This document shows, piece after piece, positions 1 through 8,088 of a stretch of DNA of 64,000 nt. The notes beneath the pieces were generated by a model, which was not told the origin of the DNA, did not search any database, and worked only from the letters and a program-made list of their open reading frames with translations. Every line of letters begins with the position of its first letter. The stretch's first letter is position 1. The DNA is from VRUE01 sp963704545 (GTDB lineage: Bacteria; Actinomycetota; Thermoleophilia; Solirubrobacterales; 70-9): NCBI GenBank assembly GCA_963704545.1, contig OY969915.1, positions 1,984,001 to 2,048,000 on the forward strand, written 5' to 3'. A program made the position numbers and the translations under genes.

Positions 1-1
1 C

Positions 2-640
2 GGCCTCGCCCTGCGCTGGGCTCAGGCCGGCGCCTCGATCGTGCTCGGCTCCCGATCGGCCGAGCGGGCAGAGGAGGCGGCGGCGAAGCTGCGCGAGAAG
101 GTGCCGGGCGCCCAAGTCGAGGGCCTGCTCAACGAGGACGCCGTCAAGCGCGGCGAGGTCGTCTTCCTCACCGTCCCCTTCCGCAACCAGTCGGAGAACC
201 TCAACAACCTGCGCGAGGCGCTGCAGCCGGGGCAGATCCTGGTCGACTGCACGGTCCCGCTCGCCGCCGCGGTCAGCGGCAAGGCGACGCGCTCTCTCGG
301 CGTCTGGCAGGGGAGCGCTGCCCAGCAGGCCCAGGAGATGGTCCCCGAGGGCGTCACCGTGGTCGCCGCCCTGCACACGATCGGCGCCCCGACGCTCGCC
401 GACGCAGAGGCCGAGCTGGGCGAGGACGTGCTGGTCTGCGGCGACCGCAAGGCCGACAAGGCCCGGGTCGCGCGCCTGGTCGAGCTGATCCCGGGACTGC
501 GGGCCGTCAACGCCGGGCCGTTGGAGATGGCGCGGATCGTCGAGCAGCTGACGCCGCTACTGATCTCCGTCAACGTCCGCTACAAGGCCCACGCGGGGAT
601 CCAGCTGACCGGCCTCCCCGACGGCGACCACTGGGAGTAG
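2..640 (+). CDS. npdG: F420-dependent NADP reductase, 5' truncated by window edge
   Basis: The frame is open from base 2, so the start and the first part of the Rossmann GxGxxG motif lie outside the window; 212 residues remain. The visible N-terminus reads GLALRWAQAGASIVLGSRSA, the standard beta-alpha-beta of F420H2:NADP oxidoreductases, where the S-R pair after the second strand contacts the NADP phosphate. These enzymes transfer hydride between F420 and NADP in the cytoplasm. It ends 10 bp before cofD and opens an F420 biosynthesis cluster, which supports the assignment over other NADP-binding Rossmann proteins. The C-terminus (KAHAGIQLTGLPD) also fits this family. Confidence 0.85.
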   Translation, partial: GLALRWAQAGASIVLGSRSAERAEEAAAKLREKVPGAQVEGLLNEDAVKRGEVVFLTVPFRNQSENLNNLREALQPGQILVDCTVPLAAAVSGKATRSLGVWQGSAAQQAQEMVPEGVTVVAALHTIGAPTLADAEAELGEDVLVCGDRKADKARVARLVELIPGLRAVNAGPLEMARIVEQLTPLLISVNVRYKAHAGIQLTGLPDGDHWE

Positions 641-650
641 GTAGCGGGCC

Positions 651-1577
651 GTGAGGGTCGCGTTGCTGGCGGGTGGCACCGGGGGCGCCAAGCTCGCCGC
701 CGGGATGCAGGAGGAGATCGGCTCCGACCTGGCGGTGATCGCCAACACCGGCGACGACATCGAGACGCTCGGCGTCCACGTCTCCCCCGACCCCGACCTC
801 ATCACCTACTGGCTCAGCGGCGAGATCGACGAGGAGCGCGGCTGGGGGCTGCGTGACGACAGCTTCACCGTCTTCGACCGGCTGACCAAGCTCGGCGCGC
901 CGAGCTGGTTCGGCCTCTCTGACCGCGACCTCGCCGCCTGCCTCTACCGCCGCCAGTTCCTCGAGGAGGGCGGCCGCCTCACCGACGCGCAGGCGCAGAT
1001 CGCCCGCACGCTCGGGGTCGAGGCGCGGGTGCTGCCGATGTGCGAGACGCCGGTGCGGACCAAGGTGCTGACCGCCGCCGGCAGCCGCGCCCTGCAGGAG
1101 TACCTGATCGTCGACCGCGGCGAGCCGGAGGTCCACGGGGTCGAGCTGGCCGGAATCGAGGCGGCCGAGCCGAGTGCCGAGGTGCTGGAGGCGCTGCGCT
1201 GGGCCGAGGCGATCGTGATCGGCCCCTCCAACCCGGTGATCAGCATCGGCCCGATCCTCGCCGTCCCGGGGATGACGGAGGCGATCACCGCATCCAACGC
1301 CCCGGTCGTCGCCGTCAGCCCCTTCGTCGCCGGCCAGGTCGTCAAGGGGCCGACCGAGCGCTTCATGCAGGCGCTGGGCCGGCCATCGACCGCGGCGGGC
1401 GTCGCCTCTCTCTACACGGGACTGATCGACGCGATGGTCGTCGACGACGGCGATCCCGACCCGCCCCCGGAGGAGATCCCGACGCTCGCGGTGCCGACCC
1501 TCATGGAGGGCGCGGCCGGGCGGGCACGGCTGGCGCGCATCGTCCTCGACTACGCAGCTAGCCTCGACGGGGCTTGA
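651..1577 (+). CDS. cofD: 2-phospho-L-lactate (or PEP) transferase CofD/FbiA
   Basis: 308 aa, GTG start. CofD/FbiA condenses a guanylylated three-carbon acid (lactyl-, enolpyruvyl- or glyceryl-PP-G) with the deazaflavin FO to give an F420-0 form. The N-terminal nucleotide-binding motif LLAGGTGGAKLAAG (residues 5-18) and the downstream NTGDD are hallmarks of the family, and length matches. Its TGA stop overlaps the TTG start of cofC by 4 nt, so the genes are almost certainly cotranscribed and translationally coupled. Which acid it uses (2-phospholactate, PEP or 3-phosphoglycerate) cannot be decided from the sequence. Confidence 0.93.
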   Translation: MRVALLAGGTGGAKLAAGMQEEIGSDLAVIANTGDDIETLGVHVSPDPDLITYWLSGEIDEERGWGLRDDSFTVFDRLTKLGAPSWFGLSDRDLAACLYRRQFLEEGGRLTDAQAQIARTLGVEARVLPMCETPVRTKVLTAAGSRALQEYLIVDRGEPEVHGVELAGIEAAEPSAEVLEALRWAEAIVIGPSNPVISIGPILAVPGMTEAITASNAPVVAVSPFVAGQVVKGPTERFMQALGRPSTAAGVASLYTGLIDAMVVDDGDPDPPPEEIPTLAVPTLMEGAAGRARLARIVLDYAASLDGA

Positions 1578-2215
1578 AAGCAACCGCAGTACTACCCGTG
1601 AAGCGCTTCGGCGCCGCCAAGCAGCGGCTCGCCGCCGGCATGGGTGCGACGCACCGCGCCGAGCTGGCAGCGGCCATGCTGGAGGACGTGCTGGAGGCGA
1701 TCGGCGCGGCACGGTCGATCGAGCACACAGTGGTCGTCACCAGCGAGCCGCGCGCAATCGAGCTGGCAGGCAAGAGGGGCAGCGAGTTGGTTGCCGATCC
1801 GGAGGAGGGCGGCCACTCCGGTGCGGCCCTCGCGGGGGTCGCGCGCGCCCGCGAGCTCGGTGCCGAATGCGTCGTCCTGCTCCCCATCGACTGCCCACTG
1901 CTCGACCCGCGCGAGCTCGAACGCCTGCTGACCGGGATGCCGGAGCGCTACGTCGCGATCGTCCCCGACCGGCACGGCACGGGCACAAACGCGCTCGCGC
2001 TCGCGCCGCCAGACGTGATCGCGCCCTCCTTTGGGGAGGGCAGCTGCGCTCGCCATGTCGCTGCCGCACGCACGGCTGGCGTGCCCTTCGGCGTCGAGGA
2101 GCTGGCGTCGCTGGCGCTGGACCTGGACACGCCAGCCGACGTCGTCGCCCTGACCATGGAGCTGGAGAGGGACCGTGGGCGGGCGAGGCGAACGGCGAGA
2201 GCGCTGGGCATATGA
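1574..2215 (+). CDS. cofC: 2-phospho-L-lactate guanylyltransferase CofC/FbiD
   Basis: 213 aa. The start is taken as TTG at 1574, overlapping the cofD stop (TTGA), because the protein then begins MKATAVLPVKRFGAAKQRLA, the canonical CofC N-terminus with its nucleotide-binding K/R pattern. An internal DCPLLD is the expected metal/nucleotide site. The enzyme uses GTP to activate the phospho-acid that CofD then attaches to FO. It sits between cofD and cofE with 4-nt overlaps at both ends. No unusual residues seen. Confidence 0.92.
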   Translation: MKATAVLPVKRFGAAKQRLAAGMGATHRAELAAAMLEDVLEAIGAARSIEHTVVVTSEPRAIELAGKRGSELVADPEEGGHSGAALAGVARARELGAECVVLLPIDCPLLDPRELERLLTGMPERYVAIVPDRHGTGTNALALAPPDVIAPSFGEGSCARHVAAARTAGVPFGVEELASLALDLDTPADVVALTMELERDRGRARRTARALGI

Positions 2216-2946
2216 GCTCGCTCCAGGCGTTTGGCGTCGTGGATCTTCCTGAGATAGAGGAAGGGACGAACCTCGGCGAGCTGATCGCCGGCAAGACCGA
2301 ACCGCGCGATGGCGACGTCGTCGTCATCGCCCAGAAGATCGTCTCCAAGGCAGAGGGACGCGTCCGCAAGCTCTCCTCGGTCATCCCCGGCGCGAAGGCG
2401 CGCAAGCTCGCAGCCGAGCTCGGCAAGGAGCCGGCCATGGTCGAGCTGATCCTCGAAGAGAGCCGCGAGGTACTGCGCGCCGAGCGCGGCGTCCTGATCA
2501 CCGAAACCCACCACGGCTTCGTCTGCGCCAACGCAGGCATCGACAGCTCGAACCTGCCGGAGGACGGCACGGTTTGCCTCCTGCCCGAGGACCCCGATGC
2601 CTCCGCCCGCCGCATCCGCTCCGAACTCGGCACCACCGTCGGTGTCGTAATCGCCGACAGCTTCGGCCGGGCCTGGCGGCTGGGACAAGCCGAGGTAGCG
2701 ATCGGCTGCGCCGGCCTCACCCCCCTTGACGACTGGCGCGACCGCACAGACGCACACGGACAAAAGCTCGAAGCGACCCTGATCGCGATAGCCGACGAGG
2801 CCGCCTCGGCCGCGGACCTAGTTCGCAGTAAGGACAGCCGCGTCCCGGTCGTGATCGTCCGCGGCCTCGACCGTTTCGTCACGACGGACGACGGCCCGGG
2901 AGCCGCCGCCCTGCGCCGGCCTCGGGACGAAGATCTCTTCCGCTAG
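2212..2946 (+). CDS. cofE: coenzyme F420-0:L-glutamate ligase CofE (no reductase domain)
   Basis: 244 aa from the ATG at 2212 that overlaps the cofC stop as ATGA; longer in-frame extensions lie inside cofC and are rejected. The N-terminus GVVDLPEIEEGTNLGELI and the VVVIAQKIVSKAEGRV segment are typical CofE. It adds the gamma-linked glutamate tail to F420-0 with GTP. Mycobacterial FbiB carries an additional C-terminal FMN-dependent reductase domain that reduces dehydro-F420-0. That half is absent here: the protein ends soon after the CofE fold, like archaeal CofE. Its 3' end overlaps the convergent alcohol dehydrogenase gene by 4 nt. Confidence 0.93.
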   Translation: MSSLQAFGVVDLPEIEEGTNLGELIAGKTEPRDGDVVVIAQKIVSKAEGRVRKLSSVIPGAKARKLAAELGKEPAMVELILEESREVLRAERGVLITETHHGFVCANAGIDSSNLPEDGTVCLLPEDPDASARRIRSELGTTVGVVIADSFGRAWRLGQAEVAIGCAGLTPLDDWRDRTDAHGQKLEATLIAIADEAASAADLVRSKDSRVPVVIVRGLDRFVTTDDGPGAAALRRPRDEDLFR

Positions 2947-3929
2947 CCGATGCGCAGCACGGCGGCGCCGCGGAGGCTGCCGTCGCGGATCGCATCGAGG
3001 GCCTCATTCGCTTGCTCGAGCGGAAACACCTCCACCTCGGTCCGCACCGGCACCTGCGGCGCCAGGGCCATGAACTCCTCGCCGTCCTGCCTGGTCAGGT
3101 TGGCGACCGAGCCGAGAGCGCGCTCACCCCAGAGCTCGGCATAGGGGAAGCTCGGGATGTCGCTCATGTGGATGCCGGCGCTGATGATCCGCGCGCCCTT
3201 GGCGCTGGCTCGCAGGGCCGTCGTCATCAGGGCGCCGACCGGGGCGAAGACGATCGCCCCGTCGATCTCCTCGGGCGGCGGGTCCTCGGAGGACCCCGCC
3301 CACTCCGCGCCGAGCTCACGCGCGAACTCCTGACCCTCCTCGTCGCCCTCGCGGGTGAAGGCGAACACCCGCCGGCCCTGGTGCACGGCCACCTGGCAGA
3401 GAATGTGGGCCGAGGCGCCGAAACCGTAGAAACCAATCCGCTCGGCGTCGCCGACCAGGCGCAGTGCCCGGTAGCCGATCAACCCGGCGCAGAGCAGCGG
3501 CGCCGCCCCCTCGTCGGACAGGTCTGGTGGAACGGGGAAGCAGAAGCGCTCGTCGGCGACCGCCAGCTCGGCGTAGCCGCCGTCGACGTCGTAGCCGGTG
3601 AAGCGGGCGCGGTCGCAGAGGTTCTCACGCCCGCCGGTGCAGTAGCGGCACTCGCCGCAGGCCCAGCCCAGCCAGGGCACGCCGACCCGGTCTCCGGCCG
3701 CGAAGCGCTCCGTCCCCTCTCCGGCCTCGACCACCGTGCCGACGATCTGGTGCCCAGGGACGAGCGGCAGCTTCGGCCGCTCAAGGTCGCCGTCGGCGAT
3801 GTGCAGGTCGGTGCGGCAAACCGCGCAGGCGGCGACCGAGATCAGCACCTGGCCCGTGCCCGGCCGCGGCTCGGGCAGCTCCGCCGACTCCAGGGGCTGC
3901 CGCTGCCGCTCCAGGACCATCGCGCGCAT
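2943..3929 (-). CDS. zinc-dependent alcohol dehydrogenase family protein
   Basis: 328 aa, medium-chain dehydrogenase/reductase. Catalytic zinc ligands are visible as C38 (CAVCRTDLH) and H60 (PGHQIVG), with a further Cys in APLLCAGLIGYRAL. The four-Cys structural zinc site is CGECRYCTGGRENLC. The nucleotide-binding turn reads GFGASAH instead of the usual GxGGLG, as in a clade of zinc-binding 'AdhP-like' dehydrogenases. It should oxidise or reduce an alcohol/aldehyde with NAD(P); the substrate is unknown. It lies 23 bp upstream of nothing else on its strand but follows fbiC closely, so the two may be cotranscribed. It overlaps cofE tail-to-tail by 4 nt. An imperfect 24-bp palindrome falls within it at 3277-3300. 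Confidence 0.85.
   Translation of the reverse strand: MRAMVLERQRQPLESAELPEPRPGTGQVLISVAACAVCRTDLHIADGDLERPKLPLVPGHQIVGTVVEAGEGTERFAAGDRVGVPWLGWACGECRYCTGGRENLCDRARFTGYDVDGGYAELAVADERFCFPVPPDLSDEGAAPLLCAGLIGYRALRLVGDAERIGFYGFGASAHILCQVAVHQGRRVFAFTREGDEEGQEFARELGAEWAGSSEDPPPEEIDGAIVFAPVGALMTTALRASAKGARIISAGIHMSDIPSFPYAELWGERALGSVANLTRQDGEEFMALAPQVPVRTEVEVFPLEQANEALDAIRDGSLRGAAVLRIG
3277..3300. repeat. short near-palindrome inside the alcohol dehydrogenase gene
   Basis: GGCGGGTCCTC and GAGGACCCCGCC face each other with almost no loop, one base out of register. It is translated as part of a surface-looking segment rich in E, D, P and S. It is shorter than the other hairpins listed here and may be chance in such GC-rich DNA. 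Confidence 0.35.
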
Positions 3930-3952
3930 CGGCCAATGATGGCGCTACCGAA

Positions 3953-6217
3953 TCAGTACGTCTCGACGATCTCGTAGAGCGTCGTGCGCTGGGCCGGCTC
4001 GCGGCCGCCGGCGCGGGCGGCGGCGATCAGCTGCTCGGGGTCCAGCCGGACGCCGTGCTGGGAGCCGGCCATGCGGGAGATGTTCTCCTCCATCAGCGTG
4101 CCGCCGAGGTCGTTGACGCCCCAGCGCAGCGCCTCGGTGGCCGCCCCGAGACCCATCTTCACCCAGCTCGCCTGCAGGTTGGGGATCGTCCTGCCCAGCG
4201 CCAGGCGGAATGCCGCGGTGTGCTTGAGGTTCTCGGGAGCGGAGATCTCCTCGATCCCGTGCGTGCGTCCCAGCATCGTGTTGAAGGGGATGAAGCTGAG
4301 CGGGACGAACTCGGTGATGCCGCCGGTCCGCTCCTGCAGGGCGCGGATAACCCGCATGTGACGCGCCAGCTCCCGCGGCTCCTCGATGTGGCCGAACATC
4401 ACGGTCGAGGTCGAGCGCAGGCCCGCCCGGTGGGACGCCTCGATGATCTCGATCCAGCGCTGCGCCGGCAGCTTGTTCGGCGAGATCCGCTGCCGCACGC
4501 CGTCGTCGAGCACCTCGGCGGCGGTCCCCGGGGTCGAGCCGAGACCGCACTCGATCAGGTACTCGAAGACCTCATCCGCGCTCTTCCCCGAACGCTCGCA
4601 CATGTGGTCGACCTCCATCGGGGAGTAGGCGTGCAGGTGCAGCTGCGGCGCCACCTCCTTCGCCAGCCGCAGCCACTTGCCGTACTCCTCCAGAGTCAGG
4701 TCGGGATGAATCCCCCCCTGCATGCAGAGCTCCGTAGCCCCGAACTCGACCGCTTCCCGAATCCGCTCGGCGAATTCCTCCTCCGAGACCTCATAAGCAT
4801 CCGGCGACCGCCGCCCCTGCCCAAAGCCACAGAAAGCACAACCCACAACGCAGATGTTGGTGAAGTTGATGTTCCGGTTGACCACAAAGGTGACCCGGTC
4901 CCCCGCAAGCTCTTCTCTCAGCTCGTCGGCGGCCACCCGCATCTCCTCGATCACCTCAGGCCGCGTCTCCGCAAACAACGCCGTCAGCTCGTCCTCGGAC
5001 AGCTCATGACCCTCACGTCCCTTGGCAATCGCTTCAGGGGCAAGCTTGCCGCTCAGGGACTCTTCCGATCGCCTCCCCGACCCCCGCCTCGGGATGAAAC
5101 TCCAGTACTTCAACTTGATCACGTCCAGGACGCCTTGCTCCATCCACTCCGAGTCCATGTACTGCGGGTAGACACACAGCCTCTCGGTCAGCGCGAACCC
5201 TTTGGGCGCCAGCTCCTTCCGAACCTCATGCGGACTCGGGAAAGCGTGCTCAGGCGAGATGTGGTCCCCGTTGGCCGAGAGCCCACCGAGATCAGTCGCC
5301 CCCGCCTCGACCAACTCGCCCCAGGCATCCGACAAGTTCGGCGGCACCTGCACACCGACATCCGGCATCAACCGCTTGCACTCGGCAATCAACCGCTTGA
5401 TGTCGCCAACGGACACCGGACTGGCCCAGGCCGGAAGGGACGACGGGGACCCCTCTGATGGGAACTCGCGAAGCAACTCAACCTCTGTACCGCCATCACG
5501 ATCCCGCTGCGGAGCCCCAGCAGAGGGGTCCCCGTCGTCCCCCCACCGCTCCCGAGCAGCCTCATCCGCAATATCCGCCACTTCCGCCCCGTAGTACCTC
5601 GGATGCGGAACGAAGTTCTGCAGGATCACCTCCTGCAGATGCCCGTACCGGCCGTGCAACTCGGCCAGCGCTTCGAGCGACGCAACCTGCTCCTCCTCGG
5701 TCTCACCGATGCCAACCAAAATCCCGCTCGTGAAGGGGATCTTGAGCTCGCCCGCGGCCTCGATCGTCGCCAGGCGCTGCGCCGGATGCTTGGTCGGCGA
5801 GCCGGCGTGGACCGTGTCCATCAGCCGCTCCGAAACGGACTCCAGCATGAGCCCCTGAGAAGCCGTTACCTCTCGAAGGCGAGCCAGATCGCGATGGTCG
5901 AGGACACCGATGTTCGTGTGCGGGAGCATCCCGCGCTCGAGTGCTCGTTCGCAGGCCCAGGCGACGTACGAGGTGAAGTCGTCGTGGCCCCATTCCGCCA
6001 GCTTTGAAGCAACGATGGGGTTGATCTCCGGCCGCTCCCCCGTGAGCACCAGGAGCTCCTTCGCGTTGCGCTTCAGCGCCTCGTCTAGAAGCTTCTCAAC
6101 CTCTTCAGGCGAGCGGATATGAGCCTGGTGCGTCGCGAAGGCGCAGTACTTGCAGTAGCACTGGCAGGTCCGCGAGAGGGAGAGCGTGTAGTTCCGCGAG
6201 AAGGTGACCCGGCGCAC
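3953..6217 (-). CDS. fbiC: FO synthase, CofG-CofH fusion (FbiC)
   Basis: 754 aa from a GTG at 6217. The open frame continues to 6484 but that extension is low-complexity Arg/Ser/Pro and overlaps the aquaporin gene, so it is rejected. Two radical-SAM halves are present. The CofG half has C18-x3-C22-x2-C25 (CQCYCKYC). The CofH half has CVVGCAFCGFGQG preceded by NRNINFTNI. The fusion makes the deazaflavin FO from tyrosine and the pyrimidine 5-amino-6-ribitylamino-uracil. Between the CofG strand ending HPRYYG and the segment MPDVGVQVPPNLS lies an extra low-complexity loop (roughly residues 226-265), encoded by a perfect inverted repeat at 5437-5541. Mycobacterial FbiC is about 100 aa longer, mostly at the N-terminus. 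Confidence 0.93.
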   Translation of the reverse strand: MRRVTFSRNYTLSLSRTCQCYCKYCAFATHQAHIRSPEEVEKLLDEALKRNAKELLVLTGERPEINPIVASKLAEWGHDDFTSYVAWACERALERGMLPHTNIGVLDHRDLARLREVTASQGLMLESVSERLMDTVHAGSPTKHPAQRLATIEAAGELKIPFTSGILVGIGETEEEQVASLEALAELHGRYGHLQEVILQNFVPHPRYYGAEVADIADEAARERWGDDGDPSAGAPQRDRDGGTEVELLREFPSEGSPSSLPAWASPVSVGDIKRLIAECKRLMPDVGVQVPPNLSDAWGELVEAGATDLGGLSANGDHISPEHAFPSPHEVRKELAPKGFALTERLCVYPQYMDSEWMEQGVLDVIKLKYWSFIPRRGSGRRSEESLSGKLAPEAIAKGREGHELSEDELTALFAETRPEVIEEMRVAADELREELAGDRVTFVVNRNINFTNICVVGCAFCGFGQGRRSPDAYEVSEEEFAERIREAVEFGATELCMQGGIHPDLTLEEYGKWLRLAKEVAPQLHLHAYSPMEVDHMCERSGKSADEVFEYLIECGLGSTPGTAAEVLDDGVRQRISPNKLPAQRWIEIIEASHRAGLRSTSTVMFGHIEEPRELARHMRVIRALQERTGGITEFVPLSFIPFNTMLGRTHGIEEISAPENLKHTAAFRLALGRTIPNLQASWVKMGLGAATEALRWGVNDLGGTLMEENISRMAGSQHGVRLDPEQLIAAARAGGREPAQRTTLYEIVETY
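5437..5541. repeat. 21-bp perfect inverted repeat inserted in frame in fbiC
   Basis: Arms 5437-5457 and 5521-5541 are exact reverse complements (core CGACGGGGACCCCTCTG), separated by 63 bp. The whole unit is 105 bp, exactly 35 codons, so the fbiC frame is kept. Its translation is Asp/Gly/Ser/Pro-rich and falls in a loop of the CofG half, where homologues are expected to be shorter. Related in look (G-run, then C-run) to the hairpins at 13492-13561, 18642-18711, 18897-18978 and 62282-62358. Confidence 0.75.
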
Positions 6218-6281
6218 GGCGAAAGACGCTACCGCACGCGCCGTCCCGGACCGGCGCGTGCGGTTGAAGATCCGGAGAAGC

Positions 6282-7031
6282 CTAGGAGGCGGTCGAAGCC
6301 GAGCCGGCCTTGACCCGCTCGGGCGGCTCGGTCGGAGCCGGTCCACCGGCCTCGAGCACGAACTTGAAGACGGCCGCGGCGAGCAGCGAGCCGACGATCG
6401 GGCCGAGCAGGTAGGGCCAGACGCCGCCCCACTCGTTGCTGACCAGCGCCGGGCCGAACCAGCGGGCGGGGTTGAAGGCGCCACCGTCGAGCGGGCCGCC
6501 GACCATGACGATGAAACCGAGCGTGGTGCCGATCGCCAGCGGAGCCCAGTCCTTGAGGCTCTTCTTCGAGAAGACCGCGGCGAGGATCACCAGGACCAGG
6601 CAGAAGGTGCCGATCGTCTCGATGATCGCGCCCTGGAAATTGCCGGCGAGCAGGCCGCTGACCTGGGCGGCGCCGTAGTTGGTGGCGCGGCCCTCGTCGA
6701 GCAGCAGCCCCTTGCAGAGCAGGGCGCCGAGGACGCCGCCCGAGAGCTGGGCGAGCGTGTAGATCAGCGCGTCGATCGAGGAGATCCGTTTGATTGCCCA
6801 GGCAGCCAGCGTCACAGCCGGGTTGAAGTGCCCCCCGCTGACCACGCCGAACATGACGATGAGGCCGAAGAGCAGGAAGGCGTGGACGAGACCGATAACC
6901 GCAAAGTCGGTGCCGAAGCTCGCCTGTTCTCCCGTCGAGAGAAAGAGCACGATGACGGTACTGATGAAGAACACCAGCAAGAAGGTGCCGATCAGCTCAG
7001 CAAGGTATGCCGCAAGTCCTCGTTCCTGCAC
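6282..7031 (-). CDS. aquaporin (MIP family channel)
   Basis: 249 aa with six hydrophobic spans and both half-helix signatures: GGHFNPAVTL (NPA at about 70-72) and GGAFNPARWFGP. The second box has W where glycerol facilitators usually carry D (NPARD), favouring a water channel over a glycerol facilitator. Start is GTG at 7031, preceded by an ideal AGGAGG eight bases upstream. The C-terminus is a short Pro/Ala/Ser cytoplasmic tail. It is divergent from the substrate-binding lipoprotein gene at 7098 and ends 64 bp before fbiC on the same strand. Confidence 0.9.
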   Translation of the reverse strand: MQERGLAAYLAELIGTFLLVFFISTVIVLFLSTGEQASFGTDFAVIGLVHAFLLFGLIVMFGVVSGGHFNPAVTLAAWAIKRISSIDALIYTLAQLSGGVLGALLCKGLLLDEGRATNYGAAQVSGLLAGNFQGAIIETIGTFCLVLVILAAVFSKKSLKDWAPLAIGTTLGFIVMVGGPLDGGAFNPARWFGPALVSNEWGGVWPYLLGPIVGSLLAAAVFKFVLEAGGPAPTEPPERVKAGSASTAS

Positions 7032-7097
7032 TCTTTTCCTCCTAGATCCCTTGATTCGACTGGGCGGCGCCAGTCTACCCAGATCGAGCGAAGGAAT

Positions 7098-8063
7098 ATG
7101 CTGCCCGTCTCAATGAGGGTGTTCGTCGCGCTGCTGGCGGCCGCCCTGCTGCTCCCCGGCGCCGCCGGCTGCGGCGGGGACGGCGCTGAACCGGGCGCGC
7201 CAGTCGGCGCGACGCTGGTGCTCGACTTCACGCCTAACGCCGTCCACTCCGGCATCTACGCGGCGCAGCGCCAGGGCTACTACCGCGAGGAGGGAATCGA
7301 CCTGACGATCCGCCAGCCCGGCGAATCCACCGACGCGCCGAAGCTGCTGGAGGCGGGCCGCGCCGACTTCGCGATTCTCGACATCCACGACCTCGGCATC
7401 GCCCGCGAGCGCGGCCTCGATCTGGTCGGCGTGATGCCCGTGGTCCAGCGGCCGCTCGCCGCCGTAATCGCCACCGAGAGCATCGACAGGCCGGGCGAAC
7501 TGGCGGGACAGGCGGTGGGTGTCACCGGCCTGCCCTCCGACGAAGCCGTCGTCGATTCCGAGGTGAGCGCCGACGGAGGCGACCCGGCGGAGGTGGAACG
7601 GGTGACCATTGGCTTCAACGCCGTCTCGTCCCTGGTGGCGAACAAGGTCGATGCCGTGACGGGCTTCTGGAACGCGGAGGGCGTGGCGCTGCGCGCTCGT
7701 CGCGTTCCCATCAACATCTTCAAGGTCGACCGCTACGGCGCCCCCTCCTACCCGGAGCTGGTCCTGACAACCACCGGCGACACCCTCCGAAACGACCCCG
7801 AGCTGGTTGGGTCCACGGTCGATGCCACCCGGCGCGGCTACGAGCTGGCCGCCGCCGAGCCGGGCCGGGCGCTGGACGATCTCCTGGCCGCTGCGCCGGC
7901 TCTCGACCGCGAAGAACAAGCCGGGCAGCTGAACGTCCTGCGGCGGGACCTGCGGCCGGCGCCCTTCGATCCAGAGGTACTTCGCGCCTGGGCGGCGTGG
8001 GACCTCGAGCACGGGTTGCTGAAGCGGCCGTTGGACGTCGACGCCGCGTTCTCCGAACCCTGA
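7098..8063 (+). CDS. NMT1/THI5-like ABC transporter substrate-binding lipoprotein
   Basis: 321 aa. ATG at 7098 follows an AAGGAA ribosome site; the protein opens with a signal sequence ending LLPGAAGC, a plausible lipobox. The mature part (TLVLDFTPNAVHSGIYAAQRQGYYREEG) is the typical start of SsuA/THI5/NMT1-type periplasmic binding proteins. These bind small organic molecules such as HMP pyrimidine, sulfonates or riboflavin precursors for import. There is no permease or ATPase gene beside it in the window, so the transporter is orphaned here or encoded elsewhere. Ligand cannot be assigned; a pyrimidine is a guess from the family. Confidence 0.82.
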   Translation: MLPVSMRVFVALLAAALLLPGAAGCGGDGAEPGAPVGATLVLDFTPNAVHSGIYAAQRQGYYREEGIDLTIRQPGESTDAPKLLEAGRADFAILDIHDLGIARERGLDLVGVMPVVQRPLAAVIATESIDRPGELAGQAVGVTGLPSDEAVVDSEVSADGGDPAEVERVTIGFNAVSSLVANKVDAVTGFWNAEGVALRARRVPINIFKVDRYGAPSYPELVLTTTGDTLRNDPELVGSTVDATRRGYELAAAEPGRALDDLLAAAPALDREEQAGQLNVLRRDLRPAPFDPEVLRAWAAWDLEHGLLKRPLDVDAAFSEP

Positions 8064-8076
8064 CGTCCCATCCAGA

Positions 8077-8082
8077 TACGCT
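8077..8082 (+). promoter_or_regulatory. putative -10 of a leaderless promoter (TACGCT)
   Basis: TACGCT fits the actinobacterial TANNNT -10 pattern and lies exactly 6 nt before the GTG at 8089, the spacing expected when transcription starts at the start codon. Confidence 0.35.
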
Positions 8083-8088
8083 TCGCCC

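Noticed and set aside
4055..5458. 467-codon plus-strand frame across fbiC
   Set aside because: Antisense to FO synthase, with no family motif or ribosome site.
6218..6484. N-terminal extension of fbiC by up to 89 codons
   Set aside because: Overlaps the aquaporin coding region and is Arg/Ser/Pro low complexity; the GTG at 6217 places the radical-SAM cluster at the usual distance from the N-terminus.
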